The position numbers and the translations under genes are program-made. A model generated the notes under the pieces. It did not search any database and had not been told where the DNA came from. It saw nothing but the letters and a program-made list of their open reading frames with translations. A DNA stretch of 39,714 nucleotides from JACJXF01 sp964349045 (GTDB lineage Bacteria; Bacteroidota; Bacteroidia; Bacteroidales; GCA-2748055), in assembly GCA_964349045.1 (NCBI GenBank), contig CAYGFI010000024.1:1-39714 (forward strand), written 5' to 3'. Each line of letters starts with the position of its first letter. Within the stretch, counting starts at the first letter, position 1. Below are positions 6,625-15,971 of the stretch, one piece after another.

Positions 6625-7320
6625 ATGGAAAAACATTTTAATTTATCAGCTTGTACAATCAGCATAAAACACTGCAGGTGCTTTGAAAAGCTTACTGAAG
6701 CTGAAAAAATTTTGTTAGAGGAGCATTCGGTTGAAATACTTTTTAAAAAGGGAGAGGTCTTATTCAAACAGGGATCATTTGCATCACATATTATGCTGGT
6801 TGTATCCGGACTTGCAAAAGTGTTTATTGAAACGCCAACAAATTCCCTTGTACTAAAAATAATTCCTGATGGAAACTTTATCGGAATGGCATCGGTTTCA
6901 GGAGAGCACAGCACCTACCAGTATTCGGCAATGACCTATATTGACTCGGTAATTCGCCAGATTGATCTTGTTACATTTAACCAGCTGATAAGTCAGAATT
7001 CAGGTTTTGCCAAAGAGATAATTGATATTTTAACTTCAAACAGCATTCAGGTTTACGGGCGTTTTTTTTGCCTTACTCAAAAACAGGCGTATGGAAGGCT
7101 TGCTGATATTTTACTTTGCCTGTCCGACAGGGTATTTAAGGAAAATGAATTTTACCTTCCACTCTCACGGAAAGATCTCGCCGAACTGTCTGGAATGAGT
7201 CAGGAAACGGTAATCCGGATGCTTAACAAGTTTATTGCGGAAGGATTAATTCAGATGGAAGGGAAAAAGTTTAAGATACTGGATTACGCCCACCTTAAAC
7301 AGATCAGTGAGAAAGGATAA
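6625..7320 (+). CDS. CRP/FNR-family transcriptional regulator
   Basis: This 231-residue protein has the family layout: an N-terminal cyclic-nucleotide-like beta-roll (about 20-125, including ILFKKGEVLFKQG and the GNFIGMAS turn), a dimerisation helix, and a C-terminal winged helix (about 155-225) with recognition helix SGMSQETVIRMLNKF. The E-x2-I-R pattern in that helix resembles the FNR/CRP DNA-reading residues. Cysteines at 10, 17 and 19, plus one near 148, could ligate an Fe-S cluster as in FNR, but the N-terminal spacing (C-x6-C-x-C) is not the E. coli one, so oxygen sensing is only inferred. It is divergent from the cytochrome-rhodanese operon, with an FNR-like operator between, which suggests it controls that operon and itself. 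The nitrate reductase cluster may be another target. Confidence 0.88.
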   Translation: MEKHFNLSACTISIKHCRCFEKLTEAEKILLEEHSVEILFKKGEVLFKQGSFASHIMLVVSGLAKVFIETPTNSLVLKIIPDGNFIGMASVSGEHSTYQYSAMTYIDSVIRQIDLVTFNQLISQNSGFAKEIIDILTSNSIQVYGRFFCLTQKQAYGRLADILLCLSDRVFKENEFYLPLSRKDLAELSGMSQETVIRMLNKFIAEGLIQMEGKKFKILDYAHLKQISEKG

Positions 7321-7372
7321 CTACTGAATTTTTGCAATTTGCACCTTGCAATTTTGCCTTTTGAATTATTCT

Positions 7373-9799
7373 TTACGTTTTTTTCTTTGAAACAATATGA
7401 TTGTAGTCGATATAATACAACACCTTAAGTGAAATACTATTGGTCTGCCCCAGGTTCCATGTATCCCTGAGATTATCAAAATAGTCCCTGTGGTAAATAT
7501 CGGTGTTATCGTAAATAGTATTTTTCCAGGCCAGGGAGAGTTCCGAACCCGGTGCGAATATCCATCTGAAACGCATATCCACTGAAAAGGCATTGTAGTT
7601 CTGATTTTGGTTTTCATTGTAATCAGGGTCAATTGTAAGTGAGCCATCCTGCTCCAGGCGGTAAAAGATTTTGTTTTCAGCTCCTGACCAATAATGACGG
7701 ACTCTCAGGTTTATACCCATTTTATTATTTAAGACATAAGATGCCTCAAGAACATTTTCAAGTGATTGTACATCCCGTTTTGCAAAGTAAATTGTATCCT
7801 CATTTTCTGTAACATCAACAAAACCAAAGTCACTTGTAAAGTTTTCCGTATCTGTATCAAATTCTAACCTGAAACGCTGGCCAAGTCTCAGGTTTATTTC
7901 AGATTCCATCATATAACCATATCCATCAGTGCTAAACTGGTCATAAGCAATTAGTTCAAGTTCTCCGATCAGCTTTTTTTTAGCGTCGGTTGAAATAAAA
8001 CCCGAGATAAATGCTAAAGGGGGAACCTGGAAAAAGCGACCCGGAACATGCGGTTCATAATAATCATTTCTTTTGGTATGATAACCGGTGAAAAGACCTG
8101 CCACATAATTATTTTTAAACATCGCATGTACTGAGTTGGTCCATTCATATCCAACATGGTTCCAGGGATTATAAACCCGCATCATAGTCCACTCTGACTC
8201 AAAATGCATTTCATTGAAAATCCCGAATGGCTCATTAATGTTATAATTAAGATTAATCTTCGTGCCCAATTCATTATTTCTTTGCAGGTAACCCAGGTCA
8301 TTAATGTTTAGCTTATCGCTAAAAACCGACTGGTTAATCCCAAACATAAATTTCCCCTTAATTCGTTGAATACCAAGTCCGGCCCCATATCCGGTTTCTG
8401 CTTCATCCTCTCTTCTATAACTGACACCTCCCTGACCTGTTAAGGAATAAGTCTTGTTTTTATTTTTCAACAGAAAATCATATGCGGTAGCATTGGCAAT
8501 AAACGGGTCACCTGCCATTGCAACATTAGTATTAATAAGGCTCAGGTAGGAATTATTCTTCAGTGATTTGTCCAACACCGAGACGTTATAATTGGTAAAA
8601 GGCTGAACCAATACCTTGCGGGTTTCACCTGTAAGTGTGTCTTTGAGCCTGGCGCTCGATGGCAATGTCATGGCATTCAATACTCCTAATCCGAATCCGT
8701 CGGAATTCCTTCCGGAAATTTTTGTTGCATTCAGCAGTTGGGTTTCAGATGGATTGTAATCTATCACTTCATTTGCCTTCAAATCATTTTCAGCCTTGTA
8801 GGCAAATTTCGGGGATGCCCCGATGCGCCTCGAATAAAATATACCTGCACGACCAAACATTTCAGTTCCTTCGGTAAAAAACTGGCGCTTCTCATCATAG
8901 AAAATCTCGTATGGGGAAAGGTTTAATTCCTGGTCATCGGATTGAATCTGTCCGAAATCAGGAACCAACATCATATCGAGCGTATAGCTCTCATTTATAC
9001 CGTATTTAAGATCCATTCCTCCCTTATAAATAAACTCGGCACTCGCGTCCTCGCCTTTCAATTCGAGGTATGTCGCGGCATACGGACTCAGGGAGAGTCG
9101 TACCGGTGGGGTAATATCCCTTATACCTTTTAGTTCGCCCTGTTGGTCAATAAACCCGGTAACCTCCCTGCTGACATGATTCCAGGAATTATTGGAATTA
9201 TACCTCCTTATCCTCCTGAACATATTTAATCCCCATGTATGTTCAGCTACATTGGGGAAACGCAATGCGCTATAGGGAATTTTCATTTCCACGACCCAAC
9301 CCTTATTATTGATACGCGTTGCACTTTCCCACACTGCATCCCAGCTTGGATCCTCATTGTCGAATTCCCTTTTTATCGCTTTCATATCCATTTGAACTCC
9401 GGCAGGTGTAATAAAAAATCCGTAGGCAAGCTGGCCCTGATTATATGGATCCAGATAAACTCCAAAATAATCAGCGAAGCCTAGTTCATCGCGTTCTGAA
9501 AGAAAATTGTAAATGCTGTCGGGGGAAGTATCGTATAGCATCGCACCCAGGTAAACCGCCTCCTCATCGTAAAAGAACCAGACTTCATTTGCCTGCATGG
9601 CCGGTTGGCCATTATAGGGCATAAGTTGCACGAAATCCTTTGCAGGGTTTACCCTCGAATAACATTCTTCATCAAGAACGCCATCAATGCGAACATGGGA
9701 TTCAATCCGAAGTGCATCAACACTCTTTTTTAACTGTCCATAGAGGGAGAAAAAGGGTAAAATAACCAGTGCCAATATAAAGAATATTATAGGTTTCAT
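7373..9799 (-). CDS. DUF5916 outer-membrane protein with CBM9-like domain
   Basis: I place the start at the ATG at 9797-9799, giving 808 residues, because it opens a clean signal peptide (MKPIIFFILALVILPFFSLYG, cleavage before Gln). An in-frame TTG-type start 27 bases upstream only adds a hydrophilic extension. Residues about 25-220 form a carbohydrate-binding-family-9-like domain (RIDGVLDEECY, then VWFFYDEEAVYLGAMLYD). The rest matches DUF5916, a beta-barrel-like region common in Bacteroidota, with signatures FDNEDPSWDAVWES, ALRFP and YEIFYDEKRQFFTEG. The protein should sit in the outer membrane. Function is unknown across the family; sugar or polymer binding is inferred from the N-terminal domain only. 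It converges with the CRP/FNR gene and appears monocistronic. Confidence 0.88.
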   Translation of the reverse strand: MKPIIFFILALVILPFFSLYGQLKKSVDALRIESHVRIDGVLDEECYSRVNPAKDFVQLMPYNGQPAMQANEVWFFYDEEAVYLGAMLYDTSPDSIYNFLSERDELGFADYFGVYLDPYNQGQLAYGFFITPAGVQMDMKAIKREFDNEDPSWDAVWESATRINNKGWVVEMKIPYSALRFPNVAEHTWGLNMFRRIRRYNSNNSWNHVSREVTGFIDQQGELKGIRDITPPVRLSLSPYAATYLELKGEDASAEFIYKGGMDLKYGINESYTLDMMLVPDFGQIQSDDQELNLSPYEIFYDEKRQFFTEGTEMFGRAGIFYSRRIGASPKFAYKAENDLKANEVIDYNPSETQLLNATKISGRNSDGFGLGVLNAMTLPSSARLKDTLTGETRKVLVQPFTNYNVSVLDKSLKNNSYLSLINTNVAMAGDPFIANATAYDFLLKNKNKTYSLTGQGGVSYRREDEAETGYGAGLGIQRIKGKFMFGINQSVFSDKLNINDLGYLQRNNELGTKINLNYNINEPFGIFNEMHFESEWTMMRVYNPWNHVGYEWTNSVHAMFKNNYVAGLFTGYHTKRNDYYEPHVPGRFFQVPPLAFISGFISTDAKKKLIGELELIAYDQFSTDGYGYMMESEINLRLGQRFRLEFDTDTENFTSDFGFVDVTENEDTIYFAKRDVQSLENVLEASYVLNNKMGINLRVRHYWSGAENKIFYRLEQDGSLTIDPDYNENQNQNYNAFSVDMRFRWIFAPGSELSLAWKNTIYDNTDIYHRDYFDNLRDTWNLGQTNSISLKVLYYIDYNHIVSKKKT

Positions 9800-9841
9800 T
9801 AATGCAGGATAGGTTTTGAGGCACAAAAATGTTAAAAAATA

Positions 9842-9874
9842 TTGTAAGTTTATAAATCCAGGAGTATAATTTTG
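9842..9874 (+). promoter_or_regulatory. candidate promoter (TTG / TAATTTTG)
   Basis: TTG at 9842-9844 and TAATTTTG at 9867-9874 have the 25-base offset expected for Bacteroidota -33 and -7 boxes. It lies in the divergent interval and would drive the methyltransferase starting at 10019, with a leader of roughly 140 bases. Confidence 0.45.
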
Positions 9875-10018
9875 ACAGTTTCCTTCGGAGTATTCCCTTC
9901 CGCTTTTATATATCCCAAACTAAATACGTAACTTGCAAAACTTTTACATCTATCTTTCTGGCATACCAAAATTAAAACAAACTTGTCAGAGATTTTTCTA
10001 ATCTATAAAATTTACCGG

Positions 10019-10807
10019 ATGAGAATTAATTTCAGATCACTAATGTTCAGGGTGTGGTATTGGTATATCAGCAGGATTGATACTGATAATGAGGTTGTTT
10101 TTATGAATTATGGGTATGATGATCCCTCTGAGAAAATTAATCTGGACCCTGATGATGAATCAAACCGTTATTCTATTCAGTTATACCATCGCCTTGCAAG
10201 CGCTATTGACTTAAGGAATAAACGTATCGTTGAAGTGGGTTGTGGCAGAGGAGGAGGATTATCTTATATCACAAAAACTTTTTCTCCTTCAGGAGCATTA
10301 GGTATCGACCTCTCAAACCGGGCAGTAAAGTTTGCAGATAAATATCATACTGAAAATGGATTGAGGTTCAAACAGGGTGATGCACATAACCTGCCCATAG
10401 AGAGCAATTCGTATGATGCCCTGCTAAATGTGGAATCTTCTCACAGGTACCTGGATTTCAATCGGTTTCTTTCTGAGGTCACCCGCGTGTTAAAACATGA
10501 TGGATATTTTTTATACACCGACTTCAGATTGCCTGAGGAAATGCCCGGCTTAAGAAAATCACTGGATTCACACAATTTGAAACTCATTGTTGAACAAGAG
10601 ATTAATTCAAATGTAGTTGCCGCTCTGAAACTTGATTATCAGCGAAGAAAAAATCTGGTTGATAAACTGATACCGCGTTTTTTACAAAAAACCGCTTTAA
10701 ACTTTTCCGGGGCAGTTGACTCACCAACTTATAACCAGATTTTATCGGGTGAACTCGTTTATTACATTTACATTTTTCAGAAAAACGGACAGGAAAAAAA
10801 GTCATGA
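10019..10807 (+). CDS. class I SAM-dependent methyltransferase
   Basis: Starting at the ATG at 10019 the protein has 262 residues; an earlier TTG in frame adds 12 residues but is a poorer start. The SAM-binding fold is evident: motif I VEVGCGRGGGLSY, motif II acid in LGIDLSNRAVKFA, and the post-motif GDAHNLPIESNSYDALLNVESSHRY followed by a LKHDGYFLYTDFR strand. The pattern with VESSHRY resembles small-molecule or lipid O-methyltransferases of the UbiE/sterol and phthiotriol-type group. The substrate cannot be told. An A/T-rich hairpin with a T tail follows the stop. No partner gene is adjacent. Confidence 0.85.
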   Translation: MRINFRSLMFRVWYWYISRIDTDNEVVFMNYGYDDPSEKINLDPDDESNRYSIQLYHRLASAIDLRNKRIVEVGCGRGGGLSYITKTFSPSGALGIDLSNRAVKFADKYHTENGLRFKQGDAHNLPIESNSYDALLNVESSHRYLDFNRFLSEVTRVLKHDGYFLYTDFRLPEEMPGLRKSLDSHNLKLIVEQEINSNVVAALKLDYQRRKNLVDKLIPRFLQKTALNFSGAVDSPTYNQILSGELVYYIYIFQKNGQEKKS

Positions 10808-10840
10808 TATTATTAACTCAGGTTATTGATAATATCTTTT
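10806..10840 (+). terminator. probable terminator after the methyltransferase
   Basis: GATATTATTAAC pairs imperfectly with GTTATTGATAATATC across a TCAG loop and is followed by TTTT. The stem is A/T-rich but long, and starts at the stop codon. The following 10841-11091 stretch otherwise holds only the candidate promoter and inverted repeat listed separately. Confidence 0.5.
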
Positions 10841-11008
10841 GTAACACTATTCAGATTATCAGGCCCAAAGCTATCAGGCTGTCAGGGATTTAGACGGGGG
10901 AAAATATTATTGTTAAGCAATTTGTGAAATTGTAATTTCATAATAAAAAGTCTATAGCATTTTTGTGAAAATAAGATTTAAATTAGTTGACTTTCACCTT
11001 AATTTTAC

Positions 11009-11016
11009 TATTTTTG
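11009..11016 (+). promoter_or_regulatory. candidate -7 box upstream of the DUF4143 gene
   Basis: TATTTTTG matches TAnnTTTG. The implied transcript start falls at the left arm of the inverted repeat that flanks the N gap, so the repeat would be in the untranslated leader. A TTG at 10987 is closer than ideal for a -33 element. Confidence 0.35.
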
Positions 11017-11069
11017 TATAAATAAGATTAATATNNNNNNNNNNTTAATATACTAATCTTATTTCTACA
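11015..11069. repeat. inverted repeat flanking an assembly gap
   Basis: The left arm (11015-11034, TGTATAAATAAGATTAATAT) and the reverse complement of the right arm (11050-11069) agree at 18 of 20 positions. Ten Ns sit between them. The scaffold gap therefore coincides with a hairpin-capable or invertible structure. N10 is likely a placeholder, so the true distance between arms is unknown. Confidence 0.7.
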
Positions 11070-11091
11070 CTAATTGTATTTTTAAGAAATC

Positions 11092-12543
11092 ATGGCATTA
11101 GAAACACTCTCCAATGAACAGATCCTCGACCGACTAAGACAGGATAATCCCTGGTGGTCGACAGGGAAGATTGATGAGGATTACAGCCTTATGCAGAGGC
11201 GTTTGTATTTTGATTTGTTTTACCCGCTTGTTGAAGACTTATCCATTAAACGAGCCGTTATCCTAATGGGACCGCGTCGGGTTGGTAAAACTGTCATGAT
11301 TTTTCACACCATTGAGGAATTGCTAAAGAAAGGAGTGTCGCCACACCAGGTTGCTTATATTTCGGTTGAAAATCCCTTTTATAACAAAATGCCCCTTGAA
11401 CAGTTGTTTAAAGATTGTATGAAAGCAACAGGGCAGGTGTCACCAAAATCATGGTATGTATTTTTTGATGAAATTCAGTATCTAAAAGACTGGGAAGTGC
11501 ATTTAAAATCGCTTGTTGACAGCTATCCACATACCAGGTTTGTGGCCAGCGGTTCAGCAGCGGCAGCACTTAAACTAAAAAGTAATGAAAGCGGCGCAGG
11601 CAGGTTTACTGATTTTATGCTGCCTCCTCTCACATTCAATGAATACATTCATTTGCTTAAACTTCAGCATCTCATTATTCCTTCTCAGACCGAATGGGCA
11701 GGAAACGCTATTCACTTTTTTAGTTCAACGAATATTGCATTACTTAATGAGCATTTTCTGAAATACATTAACTATGGAGGTTACCCTGAAATTATTTTTT
11801 CGGAAAAACTCCAGGCTAATCCTTCACGGTTTATAAAATCAGATATAATAGATAAAGTATTATTGAGGGATTTACCCAGCTTGTATGGTATACAGGATGT
11901 ACAGGAATTGAACTCCCTGTTTACAAGTATTGCTTACAATTCCGGCCAGGAATTTTCCCTTGAATCGCTTAGCCAGGCATCCGGGGGTGTTGAAAAAAAC
12001 ACGATAAAAAGATATATCCAGTATCTTGAAGCTGCGTATCTTATTAAAATTATTCATCGCGTCGATCACAATGCAAAGAAGTTCAGCCGGGCAAATTACT
12101 TTAAGATTTACCTGACAAATACATCTTTGCGAAGTGCTTTATTCGCTCCTCTACAGGCAACCGATAAATTGATGGGAGCAATGGTCGAAACTGCCATTTA
12201 TGCGCAGTGGCTCCAGCGTGAATGGTTTCAGCCATGGTATGCCCGTTGGACGCAGGGCCGGTTCCAGGGAGAAGTTGATATGGTTGAACTTTCACCCCAG
12301 AATTTCAAACCGGTCTGGGCTCTGGAAATTAAATGGAGCAACAGGGCATTTGAGAATCCCGGCGAATTGAAATCACTTTTAACTTTTTGTGAAAACAACA
12401 AGTTAAAGTCAGCATTGGTCACAACACTTGATAAAGAAGGAAGTAAAGAAATGCCTGAATTGAAAATACATTTTCTTCCTTCAGCTCTGTATGCCTATAC
12501 CATCGGGAGAAACACCATACTTCAGAAACAAAAGCGCAGTTGA
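11092..12543 (+). CDS. AAA-type ATPase with DUF4143 domain
   Basis: This 483-residue protein has a Walker A motif GPRRVGKT at about 60-67 and a Walker B strand WYVFFDEIQYL near 122-132, followed by the sensor-like FVASGSAAAAL. A winged-helix segment lies in the middle (SLESLSQASGGVEKNTIKRYIQYLEAAYLI). The C-terminal DUF4143 part contains GEVDMVEL and later WALEIKW, the D ... E-x-K pattern of the PD-(D/E)xK nuclease fold. Members are abundant in Bacteroidota, often present in many copies, and their physiological role is unresolved; defence or regulation has been proposed. The start is preceded by a gap-interrupted inverted repeat. Its end is 4 bases from the convergent acyl-CoA dehydrogenase stop. 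Confidence 0.9.
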   Translation: MALETLSNEQILDRLRQDNPWWSTGKIDEDYSLMQRRLYFDLFYPLVEDLSIKRAVILMGPRRVGKTVMIFHTIEELLKKGVSPHQVAYISVENPFYNKMPLEQLFKDCMKATGQVSPKSWYVFFDEIQYLKDWEVHLKSLVDSYPHTRFVASGSAAAALKLKSNESGAGRFTDFMLPPLTFNEYIHLLKLQHLIIPSQTEWAGNAIHFFSSTNIALLNEHFLKYINYGGYPEIIFSEKLQANPSRFIKSDIIDKVLLRDLPSLYGIQDVQELNSLFTSIAYNSGQEFSLESLSQASGGVEKNTIKRYIQYLEAAYLIKIIHRVDHNAKKFSRANYFKIYLTNTSLRSALFAPLQATDKLMGAMVETAIYAQWLQREWFQPWYARWTQGRFQGEVDMVELSPQNFKPVWALEIKWSNRAFENPGELKSLLTFCENNKLKSALVTTLDKEGSKEMPELKIHFLPSALYAYTIGRNTILQKQKRS

Positions 12544-12547
12544 AAGC

Positions 12548-14089
12548 CTATTTATATGAATAATCCAGCCAGAAACTACCCTCATCATACTCAACAACTA
12601 CCTGGTTGTTATTTTCGAAATGAAAGTTATTCAGCAGTTGGGATATCTCTTGTTTTAATGAGATCAGTGCATTGTCAATCAGGTCTTTCCGGAACCCTCT
12701 TTCTTCAAGGGATAATACCAGATCCATTGAGACGATCCTGCTGATTACTTGTCCGAACTCAACCAGTTTTCGCTGTGGAAACTGAATATTCACCTCAAAA
12801 TTCACCATCTCCCGGATTCGGTCTGCAGCTCGTGAAGTATATCCCTTCAAAAACCGGTAAAAACTTTTTTCCTTAGCACCCTTCATGAGTTTCAGCACCG
12901 CATCGGCTATCTGGTGATACAGAATATCATTAGATCCTTCAAATATCTGGAATGGCCGGCTATCGACAACTGACCGACCTGCAATATGGTTAAGTTTATA
13001 TCCTTTGGCTCCAACCAGTTGCAGCAGAGTTTGGGCCGATTCCTGCATTATATCGGACGTAACTGTCTTAATAACATTAGCTTCGAGTCCAAGTCCGGAC
13101 AAATTATTTTCCGTTCCGGCAATCTCGCTCGATTTCAGACAGAAAGCAGAACAAACTGTGAAATTTGCCTGCAAACGCGATAATCGCTGTTGAACCTGAT
13201 CGTAATCGAAAAGATTTTTATTTCCTACAATACGCGATTTTGTATGATTGATTGCTTCGTTGAGCATTCTTTTGACAAACCCAAGACCCATAGCCGGAAA
13301 CTGGAACCGGCTGCGGTGAAGCATATCCAGTAACATCTGAATTCCGGAAGTCTCAGGGATAAGTCTTTGTTCTTCCGGAATATATACATCTATATGATTT
13401 CTGCCATAAGGAATCTGGTAGAGTCCGAGGTTCTCAAAATACTCCTCGACAACTATTTTCTGACGAGGGGCATTCACATCGCATATAAACATATCGATAT
13501 CGCGCATGAGGCTTCCTGTTTCATTTGTTTTACGCGCGGTAAGTATCCAGAAATCAGCCATGCCCGTAAGTCCTGCCCAATGCTTCTTCCCCTGAAGATG
13601 ATAAAATCCGTCTTTTTCTGAGAATGACGTATGCATGCTCAGCGCATCACTTCCAAAATTTGGCTCAGTGATCATCAAGCCACCCATGGTACTGTTATTT
13701 AGAAACTGGTTGAATACTTTGGGTTTTACCGATTCCTGTCCGTATTTGGCAAGGGGTTGAATAAACAGGGCATTATTGATCCCCAGGGTTAAGGAAAGGG
13801 CAAGGGATTCATAAGCTGCTGCAGATATAAAGGCAATATTCTCCTTCACGCTTCCTCCAAATCCGCCATATTCCTTTGGAATACATAAGGCAAGAGGATT
13901 TCGGGACATCAATTCCTTCAAAACAGCAGGCGGTATTCCCCGTGTGCTGCAGAACTGATCAATCTTATCATCTTCATGAAAAGCACGTTTCATGCTGGCT
14001 TGAAAATCTTTCAGGATTTGACGGAACGAATTGTCATCTAATCGTGAAACATTGGAATGTTTTGATATTATTTGCTGAGTGCCTGACAT
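12548..14089 (-). CDS. acyl-CoA dehydrogenase family protein
   Basis: I choose the ATG at 14087-14089 (MSGTQQ), giving 513 residues. An upstream in-frame start adds 18 residues that do not fit the family. The FAD-dependent fold is recognisable: an N-terminal helical domain (FCSTRGIPPAVLKELMSRN), the middle beta-domain with GGLMITEPNFGSDA and GKKHWAG, and a C-terminal helical domain. The catalytic-base region reads FQIFEGSNDILYHQIAD, where the Glu corresponds to the acyl-CoA dehydrogenase base. A roughly 100-residue extension follows the usual end. It should oxidise an acyl-CoA alpha-beta bond and hand electrons to ETF. No etfAB or thiolase gene is adjacent, so the substrate is unknown. Confidence 0.88.
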   Translation of the reverse strand: MSGTQQIISKHSNVSRLDDNSFRQILKDFQASMKRAFHEDDKIDQFCSTRGIPPAVLKELMSRNPLALCIPKEYGGFGGSVKENIAFISAAAYESLALSLTLGINNALFIQPLAKYGQESVKPKVFNQFLNNSTMGGLMITEPNFGSDALSMHTSFSEKDGFYHLQGKKHWAGLTGMADFWILTARKTNETGSLMRDIDMFICDVNAPRQKIVVEEYFENLGLYQIPYGRNHIDVYIPEEQRLIPETSGIQMLLDMLHRSRFQFPAMGLGFVKRMLNEAINHTKSRIVGNKNLFDYDQVQQRLSRLQANFTVCSAFCLKSSEIAGTENNLSGLGLEANVIKTVTSDIMQESAQTLLQLVGAKGYKLNHIAGRSVVDSRPFQIFEGSNDILYHQIADAVLKLMKGAKEKSFYRFLKGYTSRAADRIREMVNFEVNIQFPQRKLVEFGQVISRIVSMDLVLSLEERGFRKDLIDNALISLKQEISQLLNNFHFENNNQVVVEYDEGSFWLDYSYK

Positions 14090-14229
14090 TTCCGGAATTA
14101 TTTTTTTGATTATTGTGGGAGGTATTACGACGCTATATAACAAAATGAATACAATTTTGTTTAATCAGCAGGAAAGTTTTTTTAAACCGTATCTACCCCT
14201 TCGGTCACCAAAGGTCAGTAAGATCTATT

Positions 14230-14309
14230 ATTCACCCATTTACCAATTCACCCATTTACCCATTCACCCATTTACCCCATTCACTCATTCACTCATTCAC
14301 TCATTCACT
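14230..14309 (+). repeat. short tandem repeat, TTCACCCA/TTCACTCA type
   Basis: About ten imperfect 8-base units run in tandem: first TTCACCCATTTACC-type pairs, then four units of TTCACTCA. The array lies just before the permease gene's stop and upstream of the acyl-CoA dehydrogenase start. The units have no dyad symmetry and no unique spacers, so it is not a CRISPR. Confidence 0.8.
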
Positions 14310-14320
14310 TTTTAATAAAC

Positions 14321-15871
14321 TTACCTGTCTCTCAATGAATCATCTCCGGAATTTCTGTTCAGTTTACTCTTTCTTATGCCATATAAGAAATAAATAAACA
14401 AACCAAAAACAAACCAGATGATTAACCTTAGCCAGGTATCCAATGGCAAAGCAAACATCTGTAACAGGCAAATCCCTGCACCCAGTATCGGGACCAGCGG
14501 GACCCAGGGTGTTTTAAACGGACGATGAAGATCCGGCCGTTTTTTACGCAAAACGATAATACTGATACAGACAATTGTGAAGGCAAGTAAAGTACCGATT
14601 GAAACCAGTTCCCCTAAAATATTAATGGGTAAAATTCCTGCCAGTACAATTGCAACCAGACCCGTTAAAATAGTACTGAAATAAGGCGTTTTAAAGCGTG
14701 GGTGTATGCTTGAGAAAACAGGAGGTAATAATCCATCTTTCGACATACTATAGAAAATCCTGGGCTGGCCCATGAGCATTACCAGAATAACTGAACTAAT
14801 TCCCGCGATGGCAGCAATTTTAATAATCGGGCGTAACCAGAACATACTGTCGCCCATTGCATTAACTCCCACAGCAATAGGATCAGCAACATTGAGTTGA
14901 GTATAGCTTACAATTCCGGTAAGAACAATTGCCATCAAAATATATAATATCGTGGAAATTCCTAATGATCCTAATATCCCGACAGGCATATCCCGCTGGG
15001 GTTTTTTTGCTTCCTGGGCAGCGGTTGAAACCGCATCAAAACCAATATAAGCGAAAAAAATTACCCCGGCTGCCCGTAAAATACCGCTCCAGCCAAAATG
15101 TCCCCATTCACCTGTATTTTCGGGAATAAATGGTTTCCAGTTTCCTGCTTTAACAAACATAAAACCCAGGGAGATAAACAATATGATCACCGAAACTTTT
15201 ATAATAACCATTATATTGTTGAAGTTGGCTGTCTCTTTAATCCCGATAACCAGCAATACCGTAAGAAATCCAACAATAAACATTGCAGGAAGATTGCAGA
15301 TAGCTGTAACCTGAGGAAGGGTATCAATCGCAATTCCCGAAGCGAGCAATCCGGCTGAAAGACTGTCGGTCAGTGGTTTCCATCCCATTTCCGGAACTTC
15401 GATTAAAATAGTGTGCCATGCTGCTGTGAACTTCGTAGGAATCGAAATTCCAAAATCATAGAGAAAACTTACTACATAACCCGACCATCCGACTGCAACG
15501 GTGGAAGCTGCAAAAAGATATTCCAGGACTAAATCCCAACCGATTATCCATGCCAGAAATTCACCCAAAGTTGCATAAGCGTATGTGTAAGCGCTTCCTG
15601 ATATAGGGATCATTGCTGCAAACTCGGCATAGCATAAGCCTGCGAAAGCACATGCAAAACCGGAAATGATAAAGGAAATAACAATTGCAGGTCCTGCATA
15701 TTGAGCTGCCGCCTGGCCTGTAAGAACAAAGATACCCGCTCCAACAATGGCCCCAATTCCCAATGTGGTTAAATTTGTAGCCGTCAGGGTTTTTTTGAAT
15801 CCATGCTCTGTATCAGATGATTCGGAAAGGATTTGCTGGACAGGTTTAACCTTAAAAATTCTAGACCTCAT
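14321..15871 (-). CDS. APC-family amino acid permease (cationic amino acid transporter-like)
   Basis: This 516-residue protein has the features of the APC superfamily, cationic amino acid transporter branch. The first membrane segment carries GIGAIVGAGIFVLTGQAAA, the unwound substrate-binding helix. Next come AGLCYAEFAAMIPISGSAYTYAYATLGEF and the later VIFFAYIGFDAVSTAAQEAKKPQRDMPVGILG, both diagnostic. About twelve to fourteen hydrophobic segments can be counted. The N-terminal 25 residues and the C-terminal tail are hydrophilic and should face the cytoplasm. It probably exchanges or imports amino acids across the inner membrane with protons; the exact substrate cannot be assigned. It shares a strand with the acyl-CoA dehydrogenase but lies 231 bases upstream of it, with the octamer repeat between, so co-transcription is uncertain. 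Confidence 0.92.
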   Translation of the reverse strand: MRSRIFKVKPVQQILSESSDTEHGFKKTLTATNLTTLGIGAIVGAGIFVLTGQAAAQYAGPAIVISFIISGFACAFAGLCYAEFAAMIPISGSAYTYAYATLGEFLAWIIGWDLVLEYLFAASTVAVGWSGYVVSFLYDFGISIPTKFTAAWHTILIEVPEMGWKPLTDSLSAGLLASGIAIDTLPQVTAICNLPAMFIVGFLTVLLVIGIKETANFNNIMVIIKVSVIILFISLGFMFVKAGNWKPFIPENTGEWGHFGWSGILRAAGVIFFAYIGFDAVSTAAQEAKKPQRDMPVGILGSLGISTILYILMAIVLTGIVSYTQLNVADPIAVGVNAMGDSMFWLRPIIKIAAIAGISSVILVMLMGQPRIFYSMSKDGLLPPVFSSIHPRFKTPYFSTILTGLVAIVLAGILPINILGELVSIGTLLAFTIVCISIIVLRKKRPDLHRPFKTPWVPLVPILGAGICLLQMFALPLDTWLRLIIWFVFGLFIYFLYGIRKSKLNRNSGDDSLRDR

Positions 15872-15971
15872 ATTTAATAATAGAATTTGAAAATATCGCT
15901 TAGTTTTATGTTCTACAAAAGAAATCTTTTAATTTTACATTGCCTTATCAATTCGGATTAATATTAAAACT

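Noticed and set aside
14230..14309. CRISPR-like array
   Set aside because: Units are contiguous without unique spacers, and there are no cas genes.
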